Assembly: GCF_014646675.1 (NCBI RefSeq)
Contig: NZ_BMNS01000001.1
Coordinates: forward strand, 366,212 to 430,211
From: Lutibacter litoralis
Lineage (GTDB): Bacteria; Bacteroidota; Bacteroidia; Flavobacteriales; Flavobacteriaceae
Length of the DNA stretch: 64,000 bases
Reading direction: 5' to 3'
The translations under genes were made by a program, and so were the position numbers. Below the pieces are notes generated by a model that saw only the letters and a list, made by a program, of their open reading frames with translations, had not been told where the DNA came from and ran no database searches. This document shows positions 44,336 through 54,412 of the stretch, piece by piece (position 1 is the first letter of the stretch; every line of letters starts with the position of its first letter).

Positions 44336-45154
44336 ATGCATAGAATTACATATAATATATCTTTATTTTTACTAATTATGAGTCTAAATTCTTGCAATAA
44401 AACTATTTCGGAAAAAATTATTTTTGCAGATAATGTAATAGTTGCACACCGTGGAGCTTGGAAAAGTAACAACCTTCCTCAAAATTCAATTGCTTCGCTA
44501 AAGCAAGCCATAACTTTAGGCTGTACTGGATCAGAATTTGATGTAAGAATGACTTTAGACAATGTTTTAATAGTTATACATGACGCTGAATATCAGGGTT
44601 TAGAGATAGAAGAATCTACCTATGTAGAGTTGTCGAAATTTAAACTTTCAAATGGCGAAACCTTACCTACCTTAAAAGAATATATAAATGCAGCAATGCA
44701 AGATAATACAACTACAGGTTTAGTGTGTGAAATAAAACCTTCAAAAGTAGAAGAGCGCAATATAATTATTGCTGAAAATGTTTTAAAACTGGTAAAAAAA
44801 CTTAAAGCCGAAAACTATATTAAAGCATATATTAGTTTTAATTATTCAATTTTAAAAAGAATCCTGGAAATAGATTCTGCTGCTAAAACGCAATATTTAG
44901 ATGGATCCAAATCTCCAGAAGATTTAAAAAAAGACAAAATTTCGGGATTGAATTATTCAGTTTCTAAATTAAAAAATCGCCCTGATTGGATAGCAAGTGC
45001 TAAACAACACAATTTAGTATTAAATGCTTGGACAGCAAATACAAATGAAGATATAGACTGGCTTTTAGCAAATGAATTTGATTATATTACCACAGATGAG
45101 CCAGAACTTGTTTTAAAAAAACTTAAATCAAACTCTACACAGGATACTAATTAA
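44336..45154 (+). CDS. Glycerophosphodiester phosphodiesterase lipoprotein
   Basis: A 272-residue lipoprotein that hydrolyses glycerophosphodiesters to glycerol-3-phosphate and an alcohol. The lipoprotein signal MHRITYNISLFLLIMSLNSC ends in the lipobox cysteine. Catalytic residues of the GDPD TIM barrel are visible: VAHRGAWKSNNLPQNS (H-R), GSEFDVRMT (E-x-D) and VIHDAEYQG (H-D). Length is normal. Likely anchored in the outer or inner membrane and involved in phosphate or lipid recycling. Confidence 0.93.
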   Translation: MHRITYNISLFLLIMSLNSCNKTISEKIIFADNVIVAHRGAWKSNNLPQNSIASLKQAITLGCTGSEFDVRMTLDNVLIVIHDAEYQGLEIEESTYVELSKFKLSNGETLPTLKEYINAAMQDNTTTGLVCEIKPSKVEERNIIIAENVLKLVKKLKAENYIKAYISFNYSILKRILEIDSAAKTQYLDGSKSPEDLKKDKISGLNYSVSKLKNRPDWIASAKQHNLVLNAWTANTNEDIDWLLANEFDYITTDEPELVLKKLKSNSTQDTN

Positions 45155-45370
45155 TTTAGGTCATTTATTCTAGTTATTAAGAATAAGCAATAATTAGTTT
45201 TGGGTCAAACGGAACATATAATGCTATTATATTCAATGAGCTGATTTTTCAAAAAAAAATAATAACATTATGTTGTCAAAATCTTCAAAAGATTAGTGTA
45301 TAAAAATACGGTGTTCTATTGAATTCTATATATTTTAAATATTGGTTTATGGGCAATCGATTTTAAATTA

Positions 45371-45405
45371 AAAAAGCCCATTAAAGTTAATTAATGAGCA
45401 TTTTT
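45371..45405 (-). terminator. Terminator after the YhdH-type gene
   Basis: On the minus strand, TGCTCATTAA pairs with TTAATGGGC (one G-T wobble), followed by TTTTTT, just beyond the gene's stop. Confidence 0.7.
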
Positions 45406-45425
45406 AATAATTGTTTCTTAAGAGT

Positions 45426-46421
45426 TTAAAGTAATTTTAAAATGGTTCGTCCTTTTAATTTTCCTTTTAACATTAAATTTAACTTCTCACTTAATTGATT
45501 AAAAGTAATGGTTGTTGTATTCTCTTCTAAATTTTCAACTTTCCATTCTTTAGCTAGTTTATTCCAAACATGCTCTCTGTAATGCATTGGGTAATTTTGA
45601 GAATCGATACCAATTAAAGATATTCCTCTTAAAATAAATGGAAAAACTGTTAATTCAAGTTTTGGGGAAGCTACATTTCCACAACAAGTAACTACACCTA
45701 ATGGTGCTACTGTTTTTATAATATTTTCTAAAATAATACCTCCAACAGTATCAATTCCACCAGAAAATAGTGGTTTTAACAACGGTCTTTTTTGCATATC
45801 TTCAAAATCTTTTCGTGAAATTACTTCAACACCTAAGTCTTCAAAATACTGTTTTTCGTTTTCTTTTCCTGTGATTGCTGTAACTTTATATCCTAATTTG
45901 TTCAATATCAAAACACTTAAAGAACCAACACCGCCTGTAGCACCGGATACAACAATATTTCCATTTTCAGGTTTTACAGTTTCCGTTAATTTTAAAACGG
46001 ACATCCCAGCTGTTAAGCCCGCAGTTCCAAAAATCATAGCTTCTTTCATAGAAAGGTTTTTAGGTAATTTTACCACCCAGTTTTCAGGAACTTTTACATA
46101 TTCTGCAAAACCTCCATTGGTGTTCATACCCAAATCATAACTAGTTACAATAACTTCATTATCAATTTTAAATTTTTCAGAATTAGATGAAACAATTGTT
46201 CCAACAGCATCAATACCTGGTGTATGCGGGTAATTTCGGGTAACTCCTTTGTTTCCAATTGCAGATAAGGCATCTTTATAATTTAACGAACTATAATGTA
46301 CTTTTATGAGTAATTCTTTTTCTTTTAATGCTTCAAAAGGCATTTCTTTTATTGCTGAAACAAATTTTTCATTATCTTCTTCAACTCTAAATGCTTTAAA
46401 TGTTGTTTTATCATTCATCAT
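45426..46421 (-). CDS. YhdH/AcuI-type quinone oxidoreductase (acrylyl-CoA reductase family)
   Basis: A 331-residue medium-chain dehydrogenase/reductase lacking structural zinc ligands. FKAFRVEEDNEKFVSAIKEM and SSLNYKDALSAIGNKGVTRN are the YhdH/YhfP start; SGATGGVGSLSVLILNKLG is the NADPH loop. Family members reduce acrylyl-CoA or enones with NADPH. Start: adjacent Met codons at 46421 and 46418. It is divergent from an HxlR regulator gene that probably controls it. Confidence 0.92.
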   Translation of the reverse strand: MMNDKTTFKAFRVEEDNEKFVSAIKEMPFEALKEKELLIKVHYSSLNYKDALSAIGNKGVTRNYPHTPGIDAVGTIVSSNSEKFKIDNEVIVTSYDLGMNTNGGFAEYVKVPENWVVKLPKNLSMKEAMIFGTAGLTAGMSVLKLTETVKPENGNIVVSGATGGVGSLSVLILNKLGYKVTAITGKENEKQYFEDLGVEVISRKDFEDMQKRPLLKPLFSGGIDTVGGIILENIIKTVAPLGVVTCCGNVASPKLELTVFPFILRGISLIGIDSQNYPMHYREHVWNKLAKEWKVENLEENTTTITFNQLSEKLNLMLKGKLKGRTILKLL

Positions 46422-46509
46422 GTTTTCTATCTTTTAGTTACTTTTGTAACAAAGTTCGATCAATAAATTGGAGTATGCAAGGGCCTACAAATTATGCACT
46501 TACAAACAT

Positions 46510-46529
46510 TTTATACTATTTTGTATAAA
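46510..46529. promoter_or_regulatory. Candidate HxlR operator
   Basis: TTTATAC (46510-46516) and GTATAAA (46523-46529), perfect 7-bp arms separated by 6 bases, lie between the HxlR gene and the YhdH-type gene. The location fits control of the divergent pair. Confidence 0.55.
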
Positions 46530-46553
46530 TACTAGGTTTTAAAAGTAAAAAAA

Positions 46554-46880
46554 ATGAAAAAAAGTTATTGTCCAATAGATACTTTTATAAATGTGATTAA
46601 AGGAAAGCGAAAAAGCACCATTATTTTACATCTTTTTCAAGGAAATAAGAGATACAATGAATTGGTAAAACTTATTCCTGATATTAGTGAACGCATGATG
46701 AGTAAACAATTGAAAGAATTGGAAACCGACAATTTAATTAATAGAGAAGTATTTCCTGAAGTTCCACCAAGAGTTGAATATAGCTTGACCGATTTAGGCA
46801 AAGAAATTCATCCTTATTTAAAGGGAATGTTTAAGGGTGGAATTATTTTTGAAAATAAGATTGATTCTGAAGAAAATTAA
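46554..46880 (+). CDS. HxlR family transcriptional regulator
   Basis: A 108-residue winged-helix regulator. KKSYCPIDTFINVIKGKRKS carries the family's cysteine near the N-terminus, which in relatives senses electrophiles or oxidants. GNKRYNELVKLIPDISERMM is the HTH, and RVEYSLTDLGKEIHPYL the wing and last helix. Transcribed divergently from the quinone oxidoreductase gene; a palindrome at 46510 lies between them. Confidence 0.92.
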   Translation: MKKSYCPIDTFINVIKGKRKSTIILHLFQGNKRYNELVKLIPDISERMMSKQLKELETDNLINREVFPEVPPRVEYSLTDLGKEIHPYLKGMFKGGIIFENKIDSEEN

Positions 46881-46881
46881 A

Positions 46882-47562
46882 TTATTTCGAACTTTTTCCT
46901 CCTACTACAACTACAAACTCTCCTTTTGGAGCCTTTTTTGTAAAATGTTGAATTAATTCTGAAACGGTTCCTCGTATAGTTTCTTCGTATAATTTTGTGA
47001 GTTCACGAGAAACTGAAATTGGTCTATCTTCACCAAAATATTGAGCAAAATGAGTTAAGGTTTTTAATAATTTATGAGGTGATTCATAAAAAATCATGGT
47101 TCGTGTTTCTTCGGCTAAAAAAGTTAAACGAGTTTGTCTTCCTTTTTTAACAGGTAAAAATCCTTCAAAAATAAATTTATCATTTGGTAAACCACTATTT
47201 ACAAGTGCAGGCACAAAAGCTGTTGCACCAGGTAAACACTCAATTTCAACACCATTTTCTATACATGCTCTCGTTAATAAAAATCCAGGATCAGAAATTG
47301 CAGGAGTTCCAGCATCGGAGATTAAAGCAACGGATTCTCCACTTTTTATTCGTTTTACTATGTTGTCAACCGTTTTATGCTCGTTGTGCATATGATGGCT
47401 GTGCATATGTGTAGAAATTTCAAAATGTTTTAATAGTTTACCGCTGGTACGTGTGTCTTCAGCTAAAATTAAATCAACTTCTTTTAAAACCCTTACAGCT
47501 CTAAAAGTTATATCTTCTAAATTTCCAATAGGTGTTGGTACTAAATATAGTTTTGATTCCAA
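46882..47562 (-). CDS. rsmI: 16S rRNA (cytidine1402-2'-O)-methyltransferase
   Basis: Methylates the ribose of C1402 of 16S rRNA, in the decoding centre. The 226-residue protein has KLYLVPTPIGNLEDITFRAV, LILAEDTRTSGKLLKHF, and ALISDAGTPAISDPGF (tetrapyrrole-methylase fold SAM loop). LPGATAFVPALVNSGLP also fits RsmI. It is convergent, one base from the HxlR gene. Confidence 0.95.
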   Translation of the reverse strand: MESKLYLVPTPIGNLEDITFRAVRVLKEVDLILAEDTRTSGKLLKHFEISTHMHSHHMHNEHKTVDNIVKRIKSGESVALISDAGTPAISDPGFLLTRACIENGVEIECLPGATAFVPALVNSGLPNDKFIFEGFLPVKKGRQTRLTFLAEETRTMIFYESPHKLLKTLTHFAQYFGEDRPISVSRELTKLYEETIRGTVSELIQHFTKKAPKGEFVVVVGGKSSK

Positions 47563-47631
47563 AAGTTTTTTAATTAAGAATGAACATACAAAGTTACTGC
47601 TATTTTAAATATAGCAATTTATTTGAACTAT

Positions 47632-47666
47632 AAAAAAGAGATGCTAAATTACTTAAGCACCTCTTT
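47632..47666. terminator. Terminator between the large hydrolase and rsmI
   Basis: AAAAGAGATGCT and AGCACCTCTTTT form a stem with one mismatch, flanked by A and T runs. It lies just downstream of the minus-strand hydrolase stop at 47703. Confidence 0.7.
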
Positions 47667-47702
47667 TAAACATCAATTATTAAAAAACCAAACTTTCTTT
47701 TG

Positions 47703-50282
47703 TTAATTCCATTTAAAATCTCCTTTTTCAATAGACCAATCGTTTCCAAAGAATCCAGCACATTTTACTGCTTTATCCCCAACTGTAATTACTGTATTAT
47801 CGAATAATAAAACATCTGGAAACGTTGTTCCGTTTACTAAATAATGATTTGCATATGTTGCTTTCATCCCATTTTTTCCAGTTGCAGTAACCACACCAAT
47901 ACTTGCAATGTTACTGTCATTTCTTGGAATTGTAAAATACATTCCCCATTGGTTTCCTGTTAACTTTTTACCACCAATAGTCACCAAATTATTTTCAACT
48001 TGAATTGGACTGTTTTTAAGCAATTTATTCCATGCGGCGTTATTGCTTTTATTTCCGTAGATAATTACGTTTCTATCTGCATATTTTTTAGCATTGAAGT
48101 CTGTATCTTTTATAACTTCAATAGTTCCATTTGCTCTGTACCAAAATGTTTCAGCATCAAATTTTGCTTTGTTGTAGTACCATTCATTTTCAGTATTTGA
48201 ACCTTTTGTAGCATATACAAATACAACATTATGTCTAAAAGCATCTTTAAAACCGCCATTTCTGTGTGGTCCTTTTTCTTTTAATGAAGGTTTTTGTACA
48301 ACTGTCCATTCACCACTATTAACTGTTAAAAATACTTTAGAATTAGTTTCTACATTAAATTCCTTTCCATCAACAAAAATATTTGTAATGGTATCGCTTA
48401 ATTTGGTTAAATCAACTTCTAAGTATTCAACATTGTCTGTATCAATTTTAAATGAATCTTCTTTTGAAAAATTAAATGAACTTACTTCAAAAGGCTTTTC
48501 TTGTTGATGAATAGTAATAAAATTAGAAGTTGCAGAAACTCCGGGAGATCCTGTATAAAACTCTAAATTCTTAATTTCATTAGGATCTCTAAGTGTACGC
48601 TCTTTAAAAAAGTTGAAAATTTTATACCAATCTAAACTGTGATTTCCGTACCAATGTGTTCCATCTGGGTATTCGTAATAGGTAAAATCGTTATGAAATT
48701 TACCTAAACGTTCGCGCATATCACGAGCTATATATGTTGGTACAACGTTGTCCTTTTCACCATGTAAAACATATACACCGTAATGTAAATAGTTACGTAT
48801 TAGTTTTAATGTTCGGCTAGGAGTTCCAGCTCTTTTCATTAATTTTTCCACTTCCGTTTCTATGTATGGCGTATTTATTCTGTTAACAACTTCAGGAGTA
48901 ATTCCTCTTTTTGTTAATTGATCTTGCGGTAATTCTAAAGTTTTCTTCAAGAAACTATCACGGTATGCTATTAAATCTGGATAACCAGCACAAGGAGCGA
49001 TTGATGCAAATTTATCTGGATATGTAGCACCTAAATACCAAGTTCCGTGTCCACCCATAGAATGACCAGTTAAATAAATTTTTGTAGGATTTGGTTGGTA
49101 TATACTTTTAGCATCTGCTAAAACTTCTAAGGCATCTAATCTACCCCAATCTTCCCAAGCGAAACCAAATGGTCTACGGTTGGTTGGAGCAACTACATTT
49201 CCCCAATTTTTTTTCTCGTATGCATTTGCTTGATTTACAGCTTCAACAGACGCACCATGCACAGACAAAAATAATGCCTGTTTTTTTGAATCTTTATTGG
49301 TTGATGGTGCAACACTGTAATATTGTACACTTCCATCAATAGCACTTATAAATGTTTTTTTATGATGTTGGTGTTTTGTTTTAACGTCTAAGTTAACTAA
49401 TTGATTAGAAATAATTTCACTCTTGTTGTTTTTAAGTTTCAATTGTAATTCAACAGTTTCTAAAGTTGTTTCTTTTGAAACGGAAGCAATTGAAAATGGT
49501 ACTTTAAGAACGCTCATTGGCGGAATTGCAACTACTTTAGATTCCTTTGTATTTCCTAATAATTCTGAAGTTATTGTATAATTTTTCACCCAATTATTAG
49601 AGGCGTTAATCACTCTAATTGCACCTTTGTAATCTTTGGTTTCTTCAACTAAAATATCAGGCATTGTTAAATCTCTTGAAGTAAACTGAACGGGATTTTG
49701 AGGTTCAATTAAACGTGCTCTAATACGTGGAAAACGTCCTACTTTTAGCACAAAAACATTGGTTCCTTTTTTTAACTTCAGAGGAATTAAATTCCAACCA
49801 AAATCGTAATGATCTCCTTCGTGAGGTAAGCCATTTATTAGTAACATTGTATGGCCTGAAGCTTCAAAAAGCACCGTTTTTTCGGTGTTAGATTTGTAGG
49901 TTAAATACACATAACTAGATCTTAAATCTTGGTTGTTAAATGTATTGGTTTCATCTGTAGAAATGGCTTTCCATTTTAATTCATTTCCTAAATAATCAAT
50001 ATCAAAAACTTCATTTTCTGAAATTTTTACAGTAGGATTCATTAAAAATTTGTCAAAAACAGGTTCTGTTGGGAATGAAGAAGCATTAAAAGAAAAATCT
50101 TGAATTTTTAAGGAAAGTCCGTTTTTAAAAACGTGTAATAATTTTCCTTCACTAATTTCATTTACTTTTTCTTTACCAAAATACTCTACAATATTTCCAG
50201 TTTTTTCTTGAGCAAATTGTACGGTGGTGATTAAAAGAATCAAAATTAAACTTGAAACTTTTTTAAAGTTAAATTGAAGCAT
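47703..50282 (-). CDS. Secreted prolyl-oligopeptidase-type hydrolase, 859 aa
   Basis: A large secreted serine hydrolase. The N-terminus has a signal peptide (FKKVSSLILILLITTVQFAQ). Residues about 30-290 are beta-rich domains (YVYLTYKSNTEKTVLFEASG, a PA14/galactose-binding-like region) that may bind sugars. The alpha/beta hydrolase core shows KIYLTGHSMGGHGTWYLGAT with the nucleophile Ser, VLHGEKDNVVPTYIARDM with the Asp, and DGTHWYGNHSLD with the His. Residues beyond about 620 form another beta domain. Peptidase or polysaccharide esterase cannot be told apart; both are reported for this architecture. Confidence 0.88.
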   Translation of the reverse strand: MLQFNFKKVSSLILILLITTVQFAQEKTGNIVEYFGKEKVNEISEGKLLHVFKNGLSLKIQDFSFNASSFPTEPVFDKFLMNPTVKISENEVFDIDYLGNELKWKAISTDETNTFNNQDLRSSYVYLTYKSNTEKTVLFEASGHTMLLINGLPHEGDHYDFGWNLIPLKLKKGTNVFVLKVGRFPRIRARLIEPQNPVQFTSRDLTMPDILVEETKDYKGAIRVINASNNWVKNYTITSELLGNTKESKVVAIPPMSVLKVPFSIASVSKETTLETVELQLKLKNNKSEIISNQLVNLDVKTKHQHHKKTFISAIDGSVQYYSVAPSTNKDSKKQALFLSVHGASVEAVNQANAYEKKNWGNVVAPTNRRPFGFAWEDWGRLDALEVLADAKSIYQPNPTKIYLTGHSMGGHGTWYLGATYPDKFASIAPCAGYPDLIAYRDSFLKKTLELPQDQLTKRGITPEVVNRINTPYIETEVEKLMKRAGTPSRTLKLIRNYLHYGVYVLHGEKDNVVPTYIARDMRERLGKFHNDFTYYEYPDGTHWYGNHSLDWYKIFNFFKERTLRDPNEIKNLEFYTGSPGVSATSNFITIHQQEKPFEVSSFNFSKEDSFKIDTDNVEYLEVDLTKLSDTITNIFVDGKEFNVETNSKVFLTVNSGEWTVVQKPSLKEKGPHRNGGFKDAFRHNVVFVYATKGSNTENEWYYNKAKFDAETFWYRANGTIEVIKDTDFNAKKYADRNVIIYGNKSNNAAWNKLLKNSPIQVENNLVTIGGKKLTGNQWGMYFTIPRNDSNIASIGVVTATGKNGMKATYANHYLVNGTTFPDVLLFDNTVITVGDKAVKCAGFFGNDWSIEKGDFKWN

Positions 50283-50421
50283 CTTTAAAATTTACGATTT
50301 ATGAAAGCATAAATATCCGATAAATTAAAAGAGTTCTAAAAAAATATAGACAAATAACACATTACTTAAGTTAAATGCATTTTTTGCTCCTAACAATTGT
50401 AAATAAAATTAAAAATGCTAT

Positions 50422-52221
50422 TTAATCTTTATACATTTTATCAATAAGTTCTTTGTATTTTTTCTGAATAACTTTTCGTTTTAATTTAAGTGTTGCGGTT
50501 ATTTCTCCAGCTTCAATACTAAACTCTTTAGGTAATAAGGTAAATTTTTTAATTTTTTCAAATTTAGAAAACTCCTTTTGTAATTCTTCAAATCGTTTTT
50601 CAAACATATCTTTTATTTGATTATGATTGATTAACTCTTCAATATCTTTAAAGCCAATACTATGCTCTATTGCATATTTTTTTATGTTTTCAAAACTTGG
50701 TACAGCAAGAGCAGTAACATATTTTTGTTGATCACCAATTACTGCAATTTGTTCAATAAAAGAATCGTTTACTAAAGCTGTTTCTAGTTTCTGCGGAGCA
50801 ATGTATTTTCCTCCAGAAGTTTTCATTAAATCTTTAATTCTGTCAGTAATTACCAAATTACCTTTTTCATCTAGTTTGCCAGCATCACCAGTTTTAAACC
50901 ATCCATCTTCTGTAAAAACTTCGGCGGTTGCTTTTGGTTTTTTGTAATAACCTTTCATAACTCCTGGACCTTTCACTAAAATCTCGTTGTTAGCACCTAT
51001 TTTTATTTCAGTTCCAGCAATAGCTTTTCCTGCAGAATTAAATTCGAAATGTTGATTTCCAAATAATGAAACTGTTGCAGTAGTTTCAGTTAATCCATAG
51101 CCACACTTAATATTTAACCCAAAAGAATGAAAATAGGAAACCATATCGGCTGCCAAAGGCGCACCTCCACAAGGCATAAATTTAATGTTTCCACCAAATA
51201 CGCCACGTAATTTGCTCAACACCAATTTATCAGCAATTTTGTGTTTTAATTTTAGTGCAAAAGGCACTTTTTTATCAATACGTTTATGGTTGTTAAAATA
51301 GTTGTTTCCTATACCTAAAGCCCAACTCGCTAGTTTCATTTTAGTTGGTGAGGCTTCTTTTCTTTTATCTTGAATTGCTGCAAATATTTTTTCGAATATA
51401 CGTGGAACCGTGCACATTAGCGAAGGTTTCACTTCTTTTAAAACTTCTGCAATTTCTTTTGGATCTTGGTTAAAATATACTTGAATTCCTGATTGAATAC
51501 AAAAAAACACCCAGCTACGCTCGTAAATATGACTTAAGGGTAAAAAACTTAATGAAGTATCATTTATGTTTACATCTAATTCGTCTTCATGTGCTTTTAA
51601 TGAGGCTGCAAAATTGTTATGATCTAACATAACACCTTTTGGCTCACCTGTGGTTCCTGATGTGTAAATAATACTTGCTAAATCGTCTAATTGGTGTTCA
51701 AAAAAACGTTTTTCTAGTTCCTTATCAATACTTTCTGGAAATTCTGCATTCACAAAATCGGATAAATAAACTGCGTTTTTATAATTTCTGAAGTCAACTG
51801 TTTCGGTTAAAGAAACAATCAATTTTAAGTACTTATTAGTTTTTGAAATTTCTTCAGCTTTGTCAAACTCTTCTTGATCTCCAATAAAAATAACACTTAT
51901 TTCGGCATCGTTTATAATATATGCTGTTTCTTTTGCGGAGTTCGTTGCATAAATAGGAACTGTTACAGCTCTGGTGTTCATAATTGCAATATCTGCAATT
52001 ATCCATTCTGCCATATTTTGTGCAAAAATTGCAACATTTTGTTGTTCTTTTATTCCAAAATTAATCAACGCTTTAGAAACATTCTGAATTTGTTGATAAA
52101 AATTTTCCCAAGAAATTCCATCCCAGTTTTTAGTTTCAATATTTTTATAGAAAATTGCATTTTTGGTTGAGAAACGCTGTGTATTTTCTTTAATTACTTC
52201 TGTTAAGTGCTTATAGTTCAT
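50422..52221 (-). CDS. Long-chain fatty acid--CoA ligase (AMP-forming)
   Basis: Activates fatty acids to acyl-CoA through an acyl-adenylate. The 599-residue enzyme has SIIYTSGTTGEPKGVMLDHN as the P-loop-like motif, CGYGLTETTATVS, and DGWFKTGDAGKLDEKGNLVI to DRIKDLMKTSGGKYI with the catalytic Lys region. Length and order fit the FadD/ACSL-type of Bacteroidetes. It is followed by the hydrolase gene at 50282 in the same direction, 139 bases away. Confidence 0.93.
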   Translation of the reverse strand: MNYKHLTEVIKENTQRFSTKNAIFYKNIETKNWDGISWENFYQQIQNVSKALINFGIKEQQNVAIFAQNMAEWIIADIAIMNTRAVTVPIYATNSAKETAYIINDAEISVIFIGDQEEFDKAEEISKTNKYLKLIVSLTETVDFRNYKNAVYLSDFVNAEFPESIDKELEKRFFEHQLDDLASIIYTSGTTGEPKGVMLDHNNFAASLKAHEDELDVNINDTSLSFLPLSHIYERSWVFFCIQSGIQVYFNQDPKEIAEVLKEVKPSLMCTVPRIFEKIFAAIQDKRKEASPTKMKLASWALGIGNNYFNNHKRIDKKVPFALKLKHKIADKLVLSKLRGVFGGNIKFMPCGGAPLAADMVSYFHSFGLNIKCGYGLTETTATVSLFGNQHFEFNSAGKAIAGTEIKIGANNEILVKGPGVMKGYYKKPKATAEVFTEDGWFKTGDAGKLDEKGNLVITDRIKDLMKTSGGKYIAPQKLETALVNDSFIEQIAVIGDQQKYVTALAVPSFENIKKYAIEHSIGFKDIEELINHNQIKDMFEKRFEELQKEFSKFEKIKKFTLLPKEFSIEAGEITATLKLKRKVIQKKYKELIDKMYKD

Positions 52222-52546
52222 TATGTTTTGTTTCGAAAATTAAATTCTAAACTTTTTGCATAGTGCGCAAATCTACAAATAAAATAACTGTTTAATTTAT
52301 TTTAAAGGTTGTGAATGTTACAATTGAAGTCGAAACTACAAATTTTTAAGATACCTTTTTGGAGAATATAATGCTGCGGTAAGGATGGATACTTCAACTT
52401 CGCTCAGTACTAGGTTTGTTGTTTAAGCTCTTTTTTTATGACATAAAATGGATAGAAAAAGCGAGTACCAAGAGCCTGACATTTGATTTTACAAATGCAA
52501 CGCCCAAAAAAAGGTTGATATCTGTATAAACTATGCTGTAAATCAT

Positions 52547-52554
52547 TAAATTTG
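52547..52554 (+). promoter_or_regulatory. -7 promoter element of aspS
   Basis: TAAATTTG matches TAnnTTTG, 23 bases before the aspS ATG at 52578. Confidence 0.6.
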
Positions 52555-52577
52555 CACTTTCTAATAAAAAAATAACA

Positions 52578-54326
52578 ATGTATAGAACACATTCAAACGG
52601 AGAATTACGATTAGCAAATGTTGGCCAAGAAGTTACTTTGGCAGGTTGGGTGCAAAAATCACGCGACAAAGGATTTATGATTTGGGTTGATTTACGTGAC
52701 CGATACGGGATTACGCAATTGATTTTTGATGAAGACAGAACACCTAAAGAGATGGTGGAAAAAGCAAAAACTTTAGGTCGAGAATTTGTAATTCAAGTTA
52801 AGGGTGAAGTTATTGAACGTGTTTCTAAAAACAAAAATATTCCTACAGGAGAAGTTGAAATTTTAGTAAAAGAACTAACTGTTTTAAACGCATCTTTAAT
52901 ACCTCCTTTTACTATTGAAGATGAAACTGATGGTGGTGACGAGTTACGAATGAAATATCGCTACTTAGATATTAGAAGAAATCCTGTAAAAAATAATCTT
53001 ATTTTTAGAAGTAAGGTTGCAATTGAAACTAGAAAATATTTATCTGATCAAGATTTTATTGAAGTAGAAACACCTGTTTTAATTAAGTCTACTCCTGAAG
53101 GTGCACGTGATTTTGTGGTGCCAAGCAGGATGAATGAAGGTCAGTTTTACGCCTTACCACAATCGCCTCAAACATTTAAGCAATTGCTGATGGTTGGTGG
53201 AATGGATAAGTATTTTCAGATTGTAAAATGTTTTAGAGATGAAGATTTAAGAGCAGACAGACAACCAGAATTTACACAAATTGACTGTGAAATGGCGTTT
53301 GTAGAGCAAGAAGATATTTTAAATACATTTGAAGGATTAACACGTCATTTACTAAAAGTTGTAAATGGTGTTGAAGTTGCTGAATTTCCAAGAATGACGT
53401 ATGATGAAGCTATTAAAAAATATGGAAATGACAAGCCAGATATTCGTTTTGGAATGGAGTTTGGCGAGTTAAATGAAGTTGCGCAACATAAAGACTTTGG
53501 CGTTTTTAACAATGCTGAATTAGTAGTTGGTATTGCAGTTCCTGACGGAGCAAGTTACACAAGAAAAGAAATTGATAAATTAATAGAATGGGTAAAACGT
53601 CCTCAAGTTGGTGCTTTAGGAATGGTATATGTAAAATGTAATGAAGATGGTAGTTTTAAATCATCAGTAGATAAGTTTTACAATGAAGAAGATTTAGCAA
53701 AATGGGCGGAAGCTACTGGTGCTATACCTGGAGATTTAATTTGTGTTTTAAGTGGTGTTGCAGATAAAGTAAGAGCGCAGTTAAGTGCGTTACGTATGGA
53801 ATTAGCAACGCGTTTAGGGTTGCGTGATCCAAAAGTATTTGCACCGTTATGGGTAGTTGATTTTCCATTATTAGAATGGGATGAGGAAAGTAAACGTTAT
53901 CATGCAATGCACCATCCATTTACATCTCCTAAACCAGAAGATATGTCACTATTAGACACCGATCCTGGAAAAGTGAGAGCAAACGCTTACGATTTAGTGT
54001 TAAACGGAAATGAAATTGGTGGTGGTTCTATTAGAATTCACGATAAAGCTACACAAGCATTAATGCTAGGTCATTTAGGCTTTACTCCTGAACAAGCAAA
54101 AGATCAGTTTGGGTTTTTAATGAATGCTTTTGAATATGGAGCACCTCCACACGGTGGAATTGCTTTTGGATTGGATAGACTGGTTGCTATTTTAGGCGGA
54201 CAAGAAACCATTAGAGATTTTATTGCTTTTCCAAAAAACAATAGTGGACGTGACGTTATGATTGATGCACCATCTAAGATTGATGATGAACAATTAAAAG
54301 AATTAAACTTGAAATTAGATTTGTAA
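52578..54326 (+). CDS. aspS: Aspartate--tRNA ligase
   Basis: Charges tRNA-Asp with aspartate. The 582-residue bacterial-type class II synthetase begins [20 protein letters not shown] (anticodon-binding OB domain). The catalytic core includes [48 protein letters not shown] (motif 2) and [20 protein letters not shown] (motif 3). The bacterial GAD insertion domain is present in the middle. A strong terminator follows. Confidence 0.97.
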   Translation: MYRTHSNGELRLANVGQEVTLAGWVQKSRDKGFMIWVDLRDRYGITQLIFDEDRTPKEMVEKAKTLGREFVIQVKGEVIERVSKNKNIPTGEVEILVKELTVLNASLIPPFTIEDETDGGDELRMKYRYLDIRRNPVKNNLIFRSKVAIETRKYLSDQDFIEVETPVLIKSTPEGARDFVVPSRMNEGQFYALPQSPQTFKQLLMVGGMDKYFQIVKCFRDEDLRADRQPEFTQIDCEMAFVEQEDILNTFEGLTRHLLKVVNGVEVAEFPRMTYDEAIKKYGNDKPDIRFGMEFGELNEVAQHKDFGVFNNAELVVGIAVPDGASYTRKEIDKLIEWVKRPQVGALGMVYVKCNEDGSFKSSVDKFYNEEDLAKWAEATGAIPGDLICVLSGVADKVRAQLSALRMELATRLGLRDPKVFAPLWVVDFPLLEWDEESKRYHAMHHPFTSPKPEDMSLLDTDPGKVRANAYDLVLNGNEIGGGSIRIHDKATQALMLGHLGFTPEQAKDQFGFLMNAFEYGAPPHGGIAFGLDRLVAILGGQETIRDFIAFPKNNSGRDVMIDAPSKIDDEQLKELNLKLDL

Positions 54327-54339
54327 AAATTCTTAATTT

Positions 54340-54383
54340 AAACAAAAAAGCTAAACGTTTTAAAACGTTTAGCTTTTTTGTTT
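54340..54383. terminator. Bidirectional terminator after aspS
   Basis: AAACAAAAAAGCTAAACGTTT pairs base by base with the mirrored half at 54363-54383: a 21-bp perfect stem with a 2-base loop. It separates aspS from the convergent FKBP gene. Confidence 0.9.
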
Positions 54384-54412
54384 AATCAATTAACTTCTTT
54401 TAAAATTATTGC

